DNA of 64,000 nucleotides from NCBI RefSeq assembly GCF_900116415.1, contig NZ_FPAP01000003.1:372001-436000 (forward strand). The letters run 5' to 3'. Shown here one piece after another: positions 42,439 to 53,193 of this stretch (position 1 is its first letter; each line of letters begins with the position of its first letter). Position numbers and translations under genes: made by a program. Source of the stretch: Chryseobacterium formosense. GTDB taxonomy: Bacteria; Bacteroidota; Bacteroidia; Flavobacteriales; Weeksellaceae. Under the pieces are notes generated by a model that made no database searches, was not told where the DNA came from, and saw only the letters and a program-made list of their open reading frames with translations.

Positions 42439-43023
42439 TTAGTCGTTTTTTAATTTTGTTTTAATGATATTCAGGTTGTCCTGTTTTTTATCTTTTCTGC
42501 TATTAATAGCAGTTTTTGTGAAATAATGATGACTTTCCAGGAATTTCTCCTGCAACAAGTTCCAGTCACGCTCAGAATTGACGATTCCAAACATCGAAAG
42601 TTCCTCGAATAATTTATCTCCAATTACAAAGAAATCGTTTCTTCCCAAATAATCTAAATCGGCATCAGCTAAAATTTGTTCCAAATGATTATGCGGAGTC
42701 TGTGGAATTTTCGTTGCCATGATCATTCCTTTTATTTTATCGAGTTGCTCCTGAGAATAGCCATAATCTAAAAGATATTCAGCTGCAATTTCACAAGATT
42801 TTTCTTCATGATTTTTTGAACCAAATAGAAATCCTGTATCATGAAATAAAGCAGCTGTTTTCAGCAATAATAAATCTTCATCGTTTACACCTTCGGATTG
42901 TGCAATTTTTTCGACGGAATCGATGACATCCTTCACGTGCATTACGCTGTGATAAGAAAGATGCTCAGGAAGGTTTTCTTTGAGCCTGTTTAATATGATT
43001 TTTTTTAATTTTTCGTATTCCAT
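42439..43023 (-). CDS. HD-domain metal-dependent phosphohydrolase
   Basis: 194 residues with an HD-superfamily metal site: His29 in 'SVMHVKDV', His-Asp at 61-62 ('ALFHDTGFLFG'), a further His in 'KNHEEKSCEIA' (about 72) and a late Asp in 'LADADLDYLGRND'. It may hydrolyse nucleotides or cyclic nucleotides; the substrate cannot be read from sequence. The gene precedes YitT in one operon (gap 7 bases). In view of the cyclase operon upstream, cyclic nucleotide turnover is a tempting but unsupported idea. Confidence 0.8.
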   Translation of the reverse strand: MEYEKLKKIILNRLKENLPEHLSYHSVMHVKDVIDSVEKIAQSEGVNDEDLLLLKTAALFHDTGFLFGSKNHEEKSCEIAAEYLLDYGYSQEQLDKIKGMIMATKIPQTPHNHLEQILADADLDYLGRNDFFVIGDKLFEELSMFGIVNSERDWNLLQEKFLESHHYFTKTAINSRKDKKQDNLNIIKTKLKND

Positions 43024-43063
43024 ATTTAAATAGAAAGTGTTTTTTTAATAATAATACTAATTT

Positions 43064-43145
43064 TTAAACGCAAAGAGCGCAAAGATTTTTTTTGAATACT
43101 GCATGTTTTTAAGTTCGCAAAGGCGTTCTACTCAACAAAGACCAC
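43064..43145. repeat. Dispersed AACGCAAAG element (copy 2)
   Basis: TAAACGCAAAGagCGCAAAG, then ATTTTTTTT, a short spacer, GTTCGCAAAGGCGTTCTACT and CAACAAAGACC. It matches 36622-36703 in order and spacing. It lies between the cyclase operon's end and the HD gene. Confidence 0.6.
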
Positions 43146-43152
43146 AGGGCTA

Positions 43153-45165
43153 TTATATATTGTTTTTAATTTCCAATGCAAAGTACATATCCATATCACC
43201 TTTTCCTTTGGTGTGGATTTTTCCTCTGTATTCGCAGACAATTTTATCTTTCACCAATTGGTAGGTAGATTCCGATATATTTATTTTTCCTTTTTCGCTG
43301 TTCTGCTCCATTCTTGCCGCTGTGTTTACCGTGTCACCCCAAATATCGTAAGCGAATTTTTTCACACCGACAATTCCCGCAATCAAAGAACCCGAATTGA
43401 TTCCAATTCTGATGTCTAAAACGTCAGGATTGGTCTTTTTTCTTTCTTCAATAAAATCTATAATATCCAAAGCGACCAAAACTGTTTTGTAAGCATGACA
43501 TTCATTTTTAATGGGCAAACCACAAACTGCCAAATAAGCATCACCAATGGTTTTAATTTTTTCTAAACCATGTTTTTCCATGATTAAATCGAAAGCGGTA
43601 AAACATTCATTCAATTCAACCAACATTCTTTCAGCACCCATTTTTTCTGAACTCTGAGTAAAATTAACAAAATCCGTAAATAAAACACTGACTTCGTCAT
43701 AATACTTGGCTTCTGAGCTTCCGTTCTCTTTCAGTTCTTCAGCTACTTCATGCGGAAGGATATTCAATAACAAATTTTCTGTCTTCTGCTTTTCTTTCTG
43801 CAGTTCAAAAGTTCGCTCGTCGACCTGTTGTTCAAGCAAATCGTTTTGATCCTGAAGTATCTGCTGTTTTTCCTGTTCCTGCTTTAAATTGATATCCGAA
43901 AGTCTTTTCACTTCGTCCAACTGTCTCACCAAACTCAAATTGGTAGATGCAAATTCCCAAGCCAGGTAAGCCGAAATTGAAATCGGAAAACTGATAAATA
44001 TAAAGCCTAAAACATATCCCATAAAATCATCTCCGAAAAGCTGATCAGGATCAACAATATTTAAAGAATCTAAAATCTGAAAAACAATCAGCATAATGAC
44101 GAAGAGAAAGAAAGTCAAAACTCCTCCACCTACAATAAATGCAGATTTTTCTCTTCTGATCATTGCCCTTACAATCAGGAAAAAAGATTCTATTGCAGCA
44201 ATAAATATGTAAAAAAACACGAAGCTTACCGCAACTGCCGCACTGAAATAAAAGAGAATAAGAAACACTCCTGCAATACCGAGCATAATTTTCAGCCTAA
44301 GCTTGCTTTTTCCAAACAATGTATTGACAAAACCGGTTAATGATGCGCCAAATACCACAATTGATAAAAATGACAGGAAAGAATATGTATTAATTTTATC
44401 AGGATCTGTCATTTCGTAAAATGCAAGCACCATATAACTCAGCAAACCGATGGACAGATTGTATGTTGAGAAATATAAATTGTAAATCGCTTTCCGGTAA
44501 AATAAAAATAACAGTAAATGAACAAAACCGAGTGCGAAAAAAATACCGCAGATAAGCATGGCAACAAAATTAAACCCCTGCATCATCTCTACCTTCTCAT
44601 CCATAAAGTCATTGGCAGCATTTAACTCTACATCTAATGCAACCGGGCTGTAATTGACTACCGTTTTTTTGGTTTTAGTGATGGGAAGAAATCGTATTGC
44701 CAAAACATTTACCCCGGTATCGTCCAAAGAAAACAGGGACGGAACTTCATTTTTGATCCTGAATTCAGTTGTTTTTGCATTCCCTATTTTGCCGATAGTT
44801 TCTATTTTTTTTCCGTTTAAAAAAATCTCCGAAGCACCAAGCTGACTGATATTGAAGCACAAAGATTCATTCACCATGGCAGAATCTATCTTAAAATAAT
44901 ATCTGATCCAGTGAGGCTCATCTTTATGATAAACTTTTTTAGAGGTAAAATTGATGTATTTCCATGCTGAATCATCAAAATCAGGTAAAGCAAAAGCAGG
45001 ATTATCACCTTCATAAAACTTGCTTTCTTCTTCAATTGAAACTCCTTCTTTGATTTGCTTAGCGGTGAAAACTGTTGGTTTCTCAAATGAATTTTGCGCA
45101 AAACAGAAGTTCTGCAGTGCTGCAAATACAAAGAGTAAAGATATAATGAGTATATTTTTTTTCAA
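43153..45165 (-). CDS. Adenylate cyclase with 7TM sensor (operon gene 3)
   Basis: 670 residues. A signal peptide (1-23) is followed by a beta-rich extracytoplasmic domain (about 45-185), seven membrane helices (about 195-405), a coiled-coil linker with 'LLLNILPHEVAEELKE' (about 410-480), and a class III cyclase domain (about 485-665). In the cyclase, 'VLFTDFVNFTQ' supplies the first metal Asp, 'KIKTIGDAYLAV' the substrate Lys and second Asp, and 'YDIWGDTVNTAARMEQ' the Asp, Asn and Arg of the active site. The Lys/Asp pair is that of adenylate (not guanylate) cyclases. The 7TM part resembles the 7TMR-DISM sensor architecture. It follows the other two cyclase genes with gaps of 12 and 24 bases, so it is part of one operon. 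Confidence 0.9.
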   Translation of the reverse strand: MKKNILIISLLFVFAALQNFCFAQNSFEKPTVFTAKQIKEGVSIEEESKFYEGDNPAFALPDFDDSAWKYINFTSKKVYHKDEPHWIRYYFKIDSAMVNESLCFNISQLGASEIFLNGKKIETIGKIGNAKTTEFRIKNEVPSLFSLDDTGVNVLAIRFLPITKTKKTVVNYSPVALDVELNAANDFMDEKVEMMQGFNFVAMLICGIFFALGFVHLLLFLFYRKAIYNLYFSTYNLSIGLLSYMVLAFYEMTDPDKINTYSFLSFLSIVVFGASLTGFVNTLFGKSKLRLKIMLGIAGVFLILFYFSAAVAVSFVFFYIFIAAIESFFLIVRAMIRREKSAFIVGGGVLTFFLFVIMLIVFQILDSLNIVDPDQLFGDDFMGYVLGFIFISFPISISAYLAWEFASTNLSLVRQLDEVKRLSDINLKQEQEKQQILQDQNDLLEQQVDERTFELQKEKQKTENLLLNILPHEVAEELKENGSSEAKYYDEVSVLFTDFVNFTQSSEKMGAERMLVELNECFTAFDLIMEKHGLEKIKTIGDAYLAVCGLPIKNECHAYKTVLVALDIIDFIEERKKTNPDVLDIRIGINSGSLIAGIVGVKKFAYDIWGDTVNTAARMEQNSEKGKINISESTYQLVKDKIVCEYRGKIHTKGKGDMDMYFALEIKNNI

Positions 45166-45177
45166 AATTTTATAATT

Positions 45178-47181
45178 TTAAGATGAAACCTGATTCACAA
45201 AATACATCTCCATTGCGCCTTTACCTTTGGTTTCTATTTTTCCTCTGTGCTCAAAAGTAAAGTGGTCTTTCACTAACTGATAGGTTGTTTCAGAAACATT
45301 CAGCTTTCCTAAAACACTGTTCTGTTCCATTCTTGCAGCCGTATTTACCGTATCACCCCAAATATCGTAAGCAAATTTTTTCACACCTACAATCCCGGCA
45401 ATCACAGATCCGGAGTGAATTCCGATCCTGATATCTAAAGCATTTGGGTTGTCTTTTTTCCGCTGTTGAATATAAGAAAGAATTTCCAATCCTGCATCAA
45501 CAGCATTTTTTGCATGTTGCTCATTCGAAACCGGCAATCCACTTACAGCCAAATACGCATCGCCGATGGTTTTTATCTTTTCTAAATTATATTTCTCCAT
45601 GATTCTGTCGAATTCGGTGAAACAATCATTAAGCTCAGCCAACATTTTTTCAGCACCCAATTTTTCTGAACTTTGAGTAAAATCAACGAAATCAGTAAAT
45701 ATTACAGTAACTTCATCATAATATTTGGCTTCGGAACTTCCTTTTTCTTTTAATTCCTCAGCAACTTCATGAGGAAGAATATTCAGTAAAAGATCTTCAG
45801 TTTTCTGTTTTTCTTTTTGCAACTCCCGAGTTCTTTCGTTTACCTGATTTTCAAGCAATTCATTTTGATTTTGAAGGATCTGTTGCTTTTCAAAAGACAG
45901 ATTTTTTACCTGCTCAATCTGTAATTGAAGATTTTTATTATCATTGGCAGAACGCCATGCAAGAAAAGTCGAAAGCGTAAATGGAAGACTGAAAATAAAA
46001 ATGATGAAAATGATAAAAACAGACATTTCACCTAAACTGTTTCCAGGGTTAATCTGTAAGTTACCGCCTGAATAAATTAAATAAAATACAGTACCAATAA
46101 GAACAATGAAGAAAAAAAGCAAACCAATGCCTATTATTCGTGAACCTGGTATTTTTTTTATAATTGCCCGAATTATAAGGTATAAAGCTTCTAAGCATAC
46201 GGAAGTTATTATGAAAATAAATAATGGCTTTTCAAAACCGAATCCGATGCTTGGGAATAGTATTAAAAAACATAAAATCGCTGATAAGACGACTAAAATT
46301 TTAAATCTTAACCCTATTTTACCGAAAAGACTATTCAACATTACACTTAACAAAACAGCTGCACCCAAACCTGCAAAAGAACTAATGTAACCAAGTTGCG
46401 CATTCATATCAATATCGTCTGTTTCATAAGAGAAAAACCACGATAGCAAAAATACAGACATTCCAAAATTAAATAAGGAAAACAGTAGATTTGAACGGTC
46501 TTTTCTATAAAATAAAAACGCAAGAAAATGAATTAAAAATAATGTTAGAAAAATAAAAGCAATTCCCTGAATAAGTACTCCTCTAATGAGAATCTGGCTC
46601 ATCATTACCGCGACCGTCGAATTGGGATTTGAAAGCGAAATCTGAAATCCTTTTATTATCTGCTCTGCAATAGGTTGCGTATTTTCGTATCTAACGGCAA
46701 GTACATGTCTACCTGCATCGCCACCATTAAGGATAAGCGGAAGAGTCGGGTTTACGTATTTTGCTTCTCCTTCTTTTGCAAATTTGCCATATCGTCTGAT
46801 CAACTTTCCGTCCCAATAAATATCCATTGCAGCACCACTTTTAAACTCTAAAGCGAGTGCTTGATATTCTGCAGTAGAATCTATGCAGACTACAGTTCTT
46901 AACCAAACGATGTCCTTCGGATTTTTCTTTTGAAGTTTTGAATTTACAAATTCATCAGTAAGCGAATCTTCCCATTTCGAATCATCTAAATTCTTACTTG
47001 CCCAGATTTTATGATCTCCGATTTTGAATTTCCATGATTGATTGAGATTGATGTATTGATTTTCTTTAAAAAATTTATCAGTTATTAAAACACTGCACGA
47101 ATCTACGGTCAGTTTTTGTGACGATAAAAATGATGAAATCAGAATGAAAAGAAATAAATAAATATTTTGCTTGTGTTTCAT
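45178..47181 (-). CDS. Adenylate cyclase with 7TM sensor (operon gene 2)
   Basis: 667 residues, the same layout as the gene at 43153-45165: signal peptide, beta-rich ligand-binding-like domain, seven membrane helices, coiled coil and class III cyclase. Active-site blocks are 'VIFTDFVDFTQ', 'KIKTIGDAYLAVSG' and 'YDIWGDTVNTAARMEQ'. In the sensor part the two genes are clear paralogues. In the cyclase part this gene is markedly closer to the TPR-type gene upstream: both read 'SGLPVSNEQHAKNAV' and 'LEILSYIQQRKK', while gene 3 has 'CGLPIKNECHAYKTV'. This points to domain exchange or gene conversion between neighbours. Confidence 0.9.
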   Translation of the reverse strand: MKHKQNIYLFLFILISSFLSSQKLTVDSCSVLITDKFFKENQYINLNQSWKFKIGDHKIWASKNLDDSKWEDSLTDEFVNSKLQKKNPKDIVWLRTVVCIDSTAEYQALALEFKSGAAMDIYWDGKLIRRYGKFAKEGEAKYVNPTLPLILNGGDAGRHVLAVRYENTQPIAEQIIKGFQISLSNPNSTVAVMMSQILIRGVLIQGIAFIFLTLFLIHFLAFLFYRKDRSNLLFSLFNFGMSVFLLSWFFSYETDDIDMNAQLGYISSFAGLGAAVLLSVMLNSLFGKIGLRFKILVVLSAILCFLILFPSIGFGFEKPLFIFIITSVCLEALYLIIRAIIKKIPGSRIIGIGLLFFFIVLIGTVFYLIYSGGNLQINPGNSLGEMSVFIIFIIFIFSLPFTLSTFLAWRSANDNKNLQLQIEQVKNLSFEKQQILQNQNELLENQVNERTRELQKEKQKTEDLLLNILPHEVAEELKEKGSSEAKYYDEVTVIFTDFVDFTQSSEKLGAEKMLAELNDCFTEFDRIMEKYNLEKIKTIGDAYLAVSGLPVSNEQHAKNAVDAGLEILSYIQQRKKDNPNALDIRIGIHSGSVIAGIVGVKKFAYDIWGDTVNTAARMEQNSVLGKLNVSETTYQLVKDHFTFEHRGKIETKGKGAMEMYFVNQVSS

Positions 47182-47205
47182 AGAAATTAGCTCAGTCTGA
47201 TAATA

Positions 47206-49548
47206 TTAAGATTCATTTACAAAATACATATCCATTGCGCCTTTACCTTTGGTTTCGATTTTCCCACGATACTCAAAACTAAAGTCATTCTTTATTAAAT
47301 GATAGGTGGCTTCGGAAACATTTAATTTTCCTAAAGAACTGTTCTGTTCCATTCTCGCCGCCGTATTTACCGTATCGCCCCAAATATCGTAAGCGAATTT
47401 TTTCACACCGACAATTCCTGCAATCACCGGTCCTGAATGAATTCCGATTCTGATATCTAAAGCATTTGGGTTATTTTTTTTTCTTTGTTGAATATAAGAA
47501 AGAATTTCCAGACTTGCATTGACTGCATTTTTTGCGTGCTGCTCGTTGGAAACAGGCAATCCGCTTACTGCCAAATAAGCATCGCCGATGGTTTTAATTT
47601 TTTCCAAACCATATTTTTCCATGATTCTGTCGAATTCGGTAAAGCAGATATTTAATTCATTTAAAACTTCCTGAACGCCGATTCGCTCTGAATTTGCCGT
47701 AAAATTCACAAAATCGGTAAACAAAACGGAAACTTCATCAAAATGCTTTGCATTGGTTTTACCTTTCTCTTTTAATTCTTCAGCAACTTCGAAAGGAAGA
47801 ATATTCAGAAGTAAATCGTCTGATTTTTTCTTTTCTTCGGCGATTTTTTTGTTGTCTTTTCGCTTTTGATTATATGAATATCCTGCAAAACCTAATAAGA
47901 GAAGCGACAAACTAGCTCCGACTGCCCAAATATTTTTCTGATTTTGAGAACTTTCTAACTCGGCTTTTGCGATGGCATCTTTTTTCTCCTGATTGATTCT
48001 GGCAATATTTTTTTCCTGATTGTACCTTAATGTAACCGCTTTTTGCTCTTCTTCGAATTTGATCTGAATTTCCTTTCTTTTTAGATCTTCTTCAAGGGCT
48101 AATCTTTTTCTCTCTTCCTCAGTTTTTGCAGCAGCCTGTTTTTTTTCATATTCAAAACGGAGTGCTTTTAATTCGATTTCCTTTTGAAGTTGGATGCGTT
48201 TGGTTTCTTCAATAACTTGTATGCGAAGTCTTTCATCATTAAGCTCTTGCTCTCCCTGAACTTCAGAAAGTGCTCTAATTTTTTGTACGCTATACGATTT
48301 CTCTTTTTGCTTTACTGTTTTATCTAAATAATAATAAGCTTTATTGTAATCTCCAAGCATTCCATAAGCATCTGAAAGTAAATTATAGTTATGTATAAGT
48401 ACCCCTGATGTCATTTCATCTTTATTTGCCTCAATTTTTTCAAAATTATCTGATAGCTCTTTTGCAATTTTTTCTAATTCATTATACTTCGATTTATCAG
48501 TTTTTATGTTTATGCTATCTGTTTGCATCAACATTTTATACTTAATAGTTCCTAAGTAGGCTTTATTATAAAGATTAGCCTGAGCTGTATCCGGAATAAT
48601 TTTAATCGCATTAAGAATATGTTCTTTCGATTCGGCAAGTTTATTTTCTCCAAATGCAATATGAGCTAATAAATTATAAGTATGAGAAAGAGAAGGAACA
48701 TCTTTTATTTTTGTATAATAATCAAATGACTCTTGAGCATAATTTTTTGCTTTAGCAAACTCTTTCATATTCATATAGTTCGCTCCCAAAGTACGTTTGA
48801 TAGCATAAATATCTTTCTCTCTGCCTTTCTGATTCTCATAAAGCTTTATTGCTTTTTCAAATTCCTCAACACTTTTTTTATTGAATCCTACTCCCCAATA
48901 AATGCCTCCCAAGTAAGCATGCACGTCTCCTAACTTTTCTGGAAATTCTTTTTGAATAAAATGCAGGTAATCGTTTGTAACATTGAATGTTTTAGCATAA
49001 TCATACTTTCTGTAATAATATAAAGAGATGATAGTTTGATAGGTTTCATCAATTTTCTGCGTGCTTACTTTTTCATCTATTTTATAGAATGTAATATTTC
49101 TATTATAATAATCCAGTGATTTATCGTAGTTTTTATTGCTGTATTGAAAAAAACCACCAATATCATTTAGACGCACCTTATTTTCCAAAGTCAAATCATT
49201 ATAATACTTTTCAGCATTTTTGAAATGTAAAATTTCTAAGTCTTTTTTGTTGAGAGCATGGTAAATACCAACTAAATTTAATTCTATGTTTCCGATTTTA
49301 GCGCGATCATTCATCCTTTCGTAAAACGGCAACATCTTATTCGTATAAACAACAACACTGTCTAATTTTTTTTCATTTGAATAAGTGGCAATTATTTTCC
49401 TTCGAATTTCTTGCTTTTCGCTGTCACTACTGGTTTTTTCTATTTTTTTCTTCAATTCTAAAACCTCTTTAGAATCTTGTGCCTGAGAAAAGAAAATCCC
49501 AGAAAATAGTGAGTATAAAACAAGAACTGGAGTATATCTATTTTTCAA
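47206..49548 (-). CDS. TPR-coupled adenylate cyclase (operon gene 1, TTG start)
   Basis: 780 residues if started at TTG 49548, where the protein begins 'MKNRYTPVLVLYSLFSGIFFSQAQ', a proper signal peptide. A GTG at 49572 also opens the frame but lies in the promoter. The middle has TPR repeats (about 60-430), then a long Glu/Lys/Arg coiled coil (about 430-555), one membrane helix ('NIWAVGASLSLLLLGFAGYSY'), and a class III cyclase domain (about 600-775). In the cyclase, the metal Asp is in 'VLFTDFVNFT', and 'KIKTIGDAYLAV' and 'YDIWGDTVNTAARMEQ' complete the site. It should sense a periplasmic partner through TPRs and make cAMP inside the cell. It is the first gene of the operon. Confidence 0.88.
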   Translation of the reverse strand: MKNRYTPVLVLYSLFSGIFFSQAQDSKEVLELKKKIEKTSSDSEKQEIRRKIIATYSNEKKLDSVVVYTNKMLPFYERMNDRAKIGNIELNLVGIYHALNKKDLEILHFKNAEKYYNDLTLENKVRLNDIGGFFQYSNKNYDKSLDYYNRNITFYKIDEKVSTQKIDETYQTIISLYYYRKYDYAKTFNVTNDYLHFIQKEFPEKLGDVHAYLGGIYWGVGFNKKSVEEFEKAIKLYENQKGREKDIYAIKRTLGANYMNMKEFAKAKNYAQESFDYYTKIKDVPSLSHTYNLLAHIAFGENKLAESKEHILNAIKIIPDTAQANLYNKAYLGTIKYKMLMQTDSINIKTDKSKYNELEKIAKELSDNFEKIEANKDEMTSGVLIHNYNLLSDAYGMLGDYNKAYYYLDKTVKQKEKSYSVQKIRALSEVQGEQELNDERLRIQVIEETKRIQLQKEIELKALRFEYEKKQAAAKTEEERKRLALEEDLKRKEIQIKFEEEQKAVTLRYNQEKNIARINQEKKDAIAKAELESSQNQKNIWAVGASLSLLLLGFAGYSYNQKRKDNKKIAEEKKKSDDLLLNILPFEVAEELKEKGKTNAKHFDEVSVLFTDFVNFTANSERIGVQEVLNELNICFTEFDRIMEKYGLEKIKTIGDAYLAVSGLPVSNEQHAKNAVNASLEILSYIQQRKKNNPNALDIRIGIHSGPVIAGIVGVKKFAYDIWGDTVNTAARMEQNSSLGKLNVSEATYHLIKNDFSFEYRGKIETKGKGAMDMYFVNES

Positions 49549-49571
49549 TGGCTTGTTATTGCGTTGATGCA

Positions 49572-49601
49572 CAAAAATAAAAAAATCATTCTGTTAAACA
49601 A
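49572..49601 (-). promoter_or_regulatory. Promoter of the cyclase operon, inside the tpx terminator
   Basis: On the minus strand: TTG (49601-49599), a 19-base gap, then TATTTTTG (49579-49572). The start of transcription near 49566 leaves about 18 nt before the TTG start 49548. The -33 box is part of the tpx terminator stem. Confidence 0.6.
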
Positions 49602-49612
49602 CAGAATGATTT
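49583..49612 (-). terminator. Terminator of tpx
   Basis: A 13-bp perfect inverted repeat (49583-49595 with 49600-49612, 4-base loop) is followed by T's on the minus strand. Confidence 0.8.
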
Positions 49613-49636
49613 CAATTTATTGAGAAATATTTTTTA

Positions 49637-50134
49637 CTATTTCAAAGCGGCCAAAGCAGCCTCATAATTAGGCTCGTTAGCAATTTCAGAAACCTGCTCG
49701 GTGTAAAGCACTTTATTGTTTTCGTCAGTTACAATTACAGCGCGGCTTAAAAGGCCCTTCATCGGAGAATCTGTGATCGTTACTTCATAATCATCACCGA
49801 AACTTCCTCTAAAATCAGAAAGTGTTTCCACATTATTTAAACCTTCAGCAGCACAAAATCTTGTCAATGCAAAAGGAAGATCTTTAGAAACATTAATAAC
49901 AACAGTGTTTTCAAGATTTGAAGCTTCTTCATTGAATTTTCTTGCGGAAGATGCACAAGTCGGTGTATCGATACTCGGGAAAATATTGAATACCTTTTTC
50001 TTTCCTTCGAAGCTTTCAAGAGTTTTCACATTCAGGCCAGAATCTACCAATGCAAAATCCTTTATTGTAAAACCAACATGAGGAAGGCTACCCAATGTGT
50101 TTACCTGATTTCCTTTTAAAGTAATTGTAGACAT
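49637..50134 (-). CDS. tpx: Thiol peroxidase
   Basis: 165 residues of the atypical 2-Cys peroxiredoxin family. The peroxidatic Cys60 is in 'FPSIDTPTCASSARKFNEE' and the resolving Cys94 is in 'LTRFCAAEGLNNV'. The P-x-x-x-T/S-x-x-C context is intact. It reduces hydrogen peroxide and lipid hydroperoxides with thioredoxin as electron donor. The length is normal. A TAAATTTG -7 element (50164-50157) lies 23-30 bases upstream of the start, and the gene ends in a hairpin shared with the cyclase promoter. Confidence 0.94.
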   Translation of the reverse strand: MSTITLKGNQVNTLGSLPHVGFTIKDFALVDSGLNVKTLESFEGKKKVFNIFPSIDTPTCASSARKFNEEASNLENTVVINVSKDLPFALTRFCAAEGLNNVETLSDFRGSFGDDYEVTITDSPMKGLLSRAVIVTDENNKVLYTEQVSEIANEPNYEAALAALK

Positions 50135-50156
50135 AATTTAAATTTTTAAAGTTTCT

Positions 50157-50164
50157 CAAATTTA
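50157..50164 (-). promoter_or_regulatory. -7 element of the tpx promoter
   Basis: On the minus strand TAAATTTG matches TAnnTTTG and gives a leader of about 17 nt; no -33 TTG is evident. Confidence 0.35.
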
Positions 50165-50209
50165 TTCAAATTTCAAGTGTTTTTGTTTGAAATAAAGGTT
50201 AAATAATTC

Positions 50210-50249
50210 TTAAAGTGGAAAATCTCATTGATTATTAAAGTGGAAAAAA
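50210..50249. promoter_or_regulatory. Direct repeats upstream of the isocitrate dehydrogenase gene
   Basis: TTAAAGTGGAAAA occurs at 50210-50222 and again at 50235-50247, 25 bases apart (start to start), just before a TAAATTTG element. They may be regulator binding sites for the tpx/icd divergent region. Confidence 0.35.
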
Positions 50250-50261
50250 TTAAAATTTAAC

Positions 50262-50269
50262 TAAATTTG
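50262..50269 (+). promoter_or_regulatory. -7 element of the isocitrate dehydrogenase promoter
   Basis: TAAATTTG fits the consensus and gives a leader of about 30 nt; a TTG at 50228 is too far for a standard -33 box. Confidence 0.4.
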
Positions 50270-50293
50270 TGAATCTTAAAATTAAAACAATAA

Positions 50294-52525
<2,232 letters not shown>

Positions 52526-52547
52526 TTTTCGGATTTAATATAGATTG

Positions 52548-52576
52548 AAAGCTCCTTTTTTAAAGGGGCTTTTTTT
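52548..52576 (+). terminator. Terminator of the isocitrate dehydrogenase gene
   Basis: AAAGCTCCTTT (52548-52558) pairs with AAAGGGGCTTT (52562-52572) with one G-T pair and a 3-base loop; seven T's follow. Confidence 0.8.
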
Positions 52577-52602
52577 AAGTAGTAATTTTTAAACGTCCCG
52601 TT

Positions 52603-52628
52603 TGTCATTCTGACGAAGGAAGAATCTA
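52603..52628. repeat. Dispersed TGTCATTC...GAAGAATCTA element (copy 3)
   Basis: TGTCATTCTGACGAAGGAAG + AATCTA is the same string as the right half of the 40.0 kb palindrome in reverse. Confidence 0.7.
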
Positions 52629-52650
52629 GGCAAAGTATTATTTTAAGTTT

Positions 52651-52713
52651 TGGCTAAAGCCAATTGATATTATGTAAAAATTTAAACGGGCTAAAGCCCG
52701 TTCCTATTGATAT
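52651..52713. repeat. GGCTAAAGCC palindromic pair
   Basis: TGGCTAAAGCCAATTGATAT and ACGGGCTAAAGCCCGTTCCT + ATTGATAT follow each other within 60 bases; each is centred on a (G)GGCTAAAGCC(C) palindrome and ends in ATTGATAT. This is a duplicated intergenic element. Confidence 0.6.
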
Positions 52714-52751
52714 TTAAATTCATTATCAATAAAATCATTATTTTTATAAAA

Positions 52752-53090
52752 CTAAATTTTATCCTCCACAATCACTCTTCTATGCTCCCTTCCCCAATTG
52801 ATCATTTCCGAAATAATATTCCCGAAAGTTCTGCAATACCCGGTCGGTTCATATTCAATTAAAACAGGAGTTTCTGGATAAACGGTTCGCTTTACCAGCT
52901 TATTCATTTCCATTTCTTTCAACTCTTTTGAAAGCATTCTTGTGGTAATTCCGGGGATGCTTCTTTCAATTTCGCGGAAACGTCTGTTGCCGTTGCAAAT
53001 GGCATTAATAATAGGAATTCTCCACTTTCCGCCAATGAAATAAAGGGTATCTTGTAAAGCTCTAAGCTCTTCTGTCTGATCTCTTTCCAT
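52752..53090 (-). CDS. HxlR-family winged-helix regulator
   Basis: 112 residues: 'LRALQDTLYFIGGKWRIPIINAICNGNRRFREIERSIPGITTRMLSKELKEMEMNKLVKRTVYPETPVLIEYEPT' is a complete HxlR/MarR-like winged helix with the signature GGKWR.P and the recognition helix 'TTRMLSKELKEME'. No redox-sensing Cys is at the usual N-terminal position. It is divergent from an SDR gene with 103 bases between the starts, the usual arrangement for a regulator and its target. Two identical TGATACTGAT boxes lie in between. Confidence 0.88.
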   Translation of the reverse strand: MERDQTEELRALQDTLYFIGGKWRIPIINAICNGNRRFREIERSIPGITTRMLSKELKEMEMNKLVKRTVYPETPVLIEYEPTGYCRTFGNIISEMINWGREHRRVIVEDKI

Positions 53091-53117
53091 GAGTGCAAAG
53101 TTAAATGATATAATTGA

Positions 53118-53145
53118 TGATACTGATATACTCTGTGATACTGAT
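53118..53145. promoter_or_regulatory. Probable HxlR operator
   Basis: TGATACTGAT occurs twice (53118-53127 and 53136-53145), 18 bases apart, between the divergent regulator and SDR genes, and upstream of the TAGCTTTG -7 element of the SDR gene. Binding by the HxlR protein is inferred. Confidence 0.5.
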
Positions 53146-53168
53146 TACAAAAGTATACCAATTTACAA

Positions 53169-53176
53169 TAGCTTTG
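53169..53176 (+). promoter_or_regulatory. -7 element of the SDR promoter
   Basis: TAGCTTTG matches TAnnTTTG and gives a leader of about 12-15 nt to ATG 53194. The -33 TTG is missing, as expected of a regulated promoter. Confidence 0.45.
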
Positions 53177-53193
53177 TCAAAAAATTTAAAACA

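Noticed and set aside
53089..53193. Longer start for the SDR gene
   Set aside because: The extra 35 residues overlap the operator boxes and the start of the divergent HxlR gene and do not fit the SDR family.
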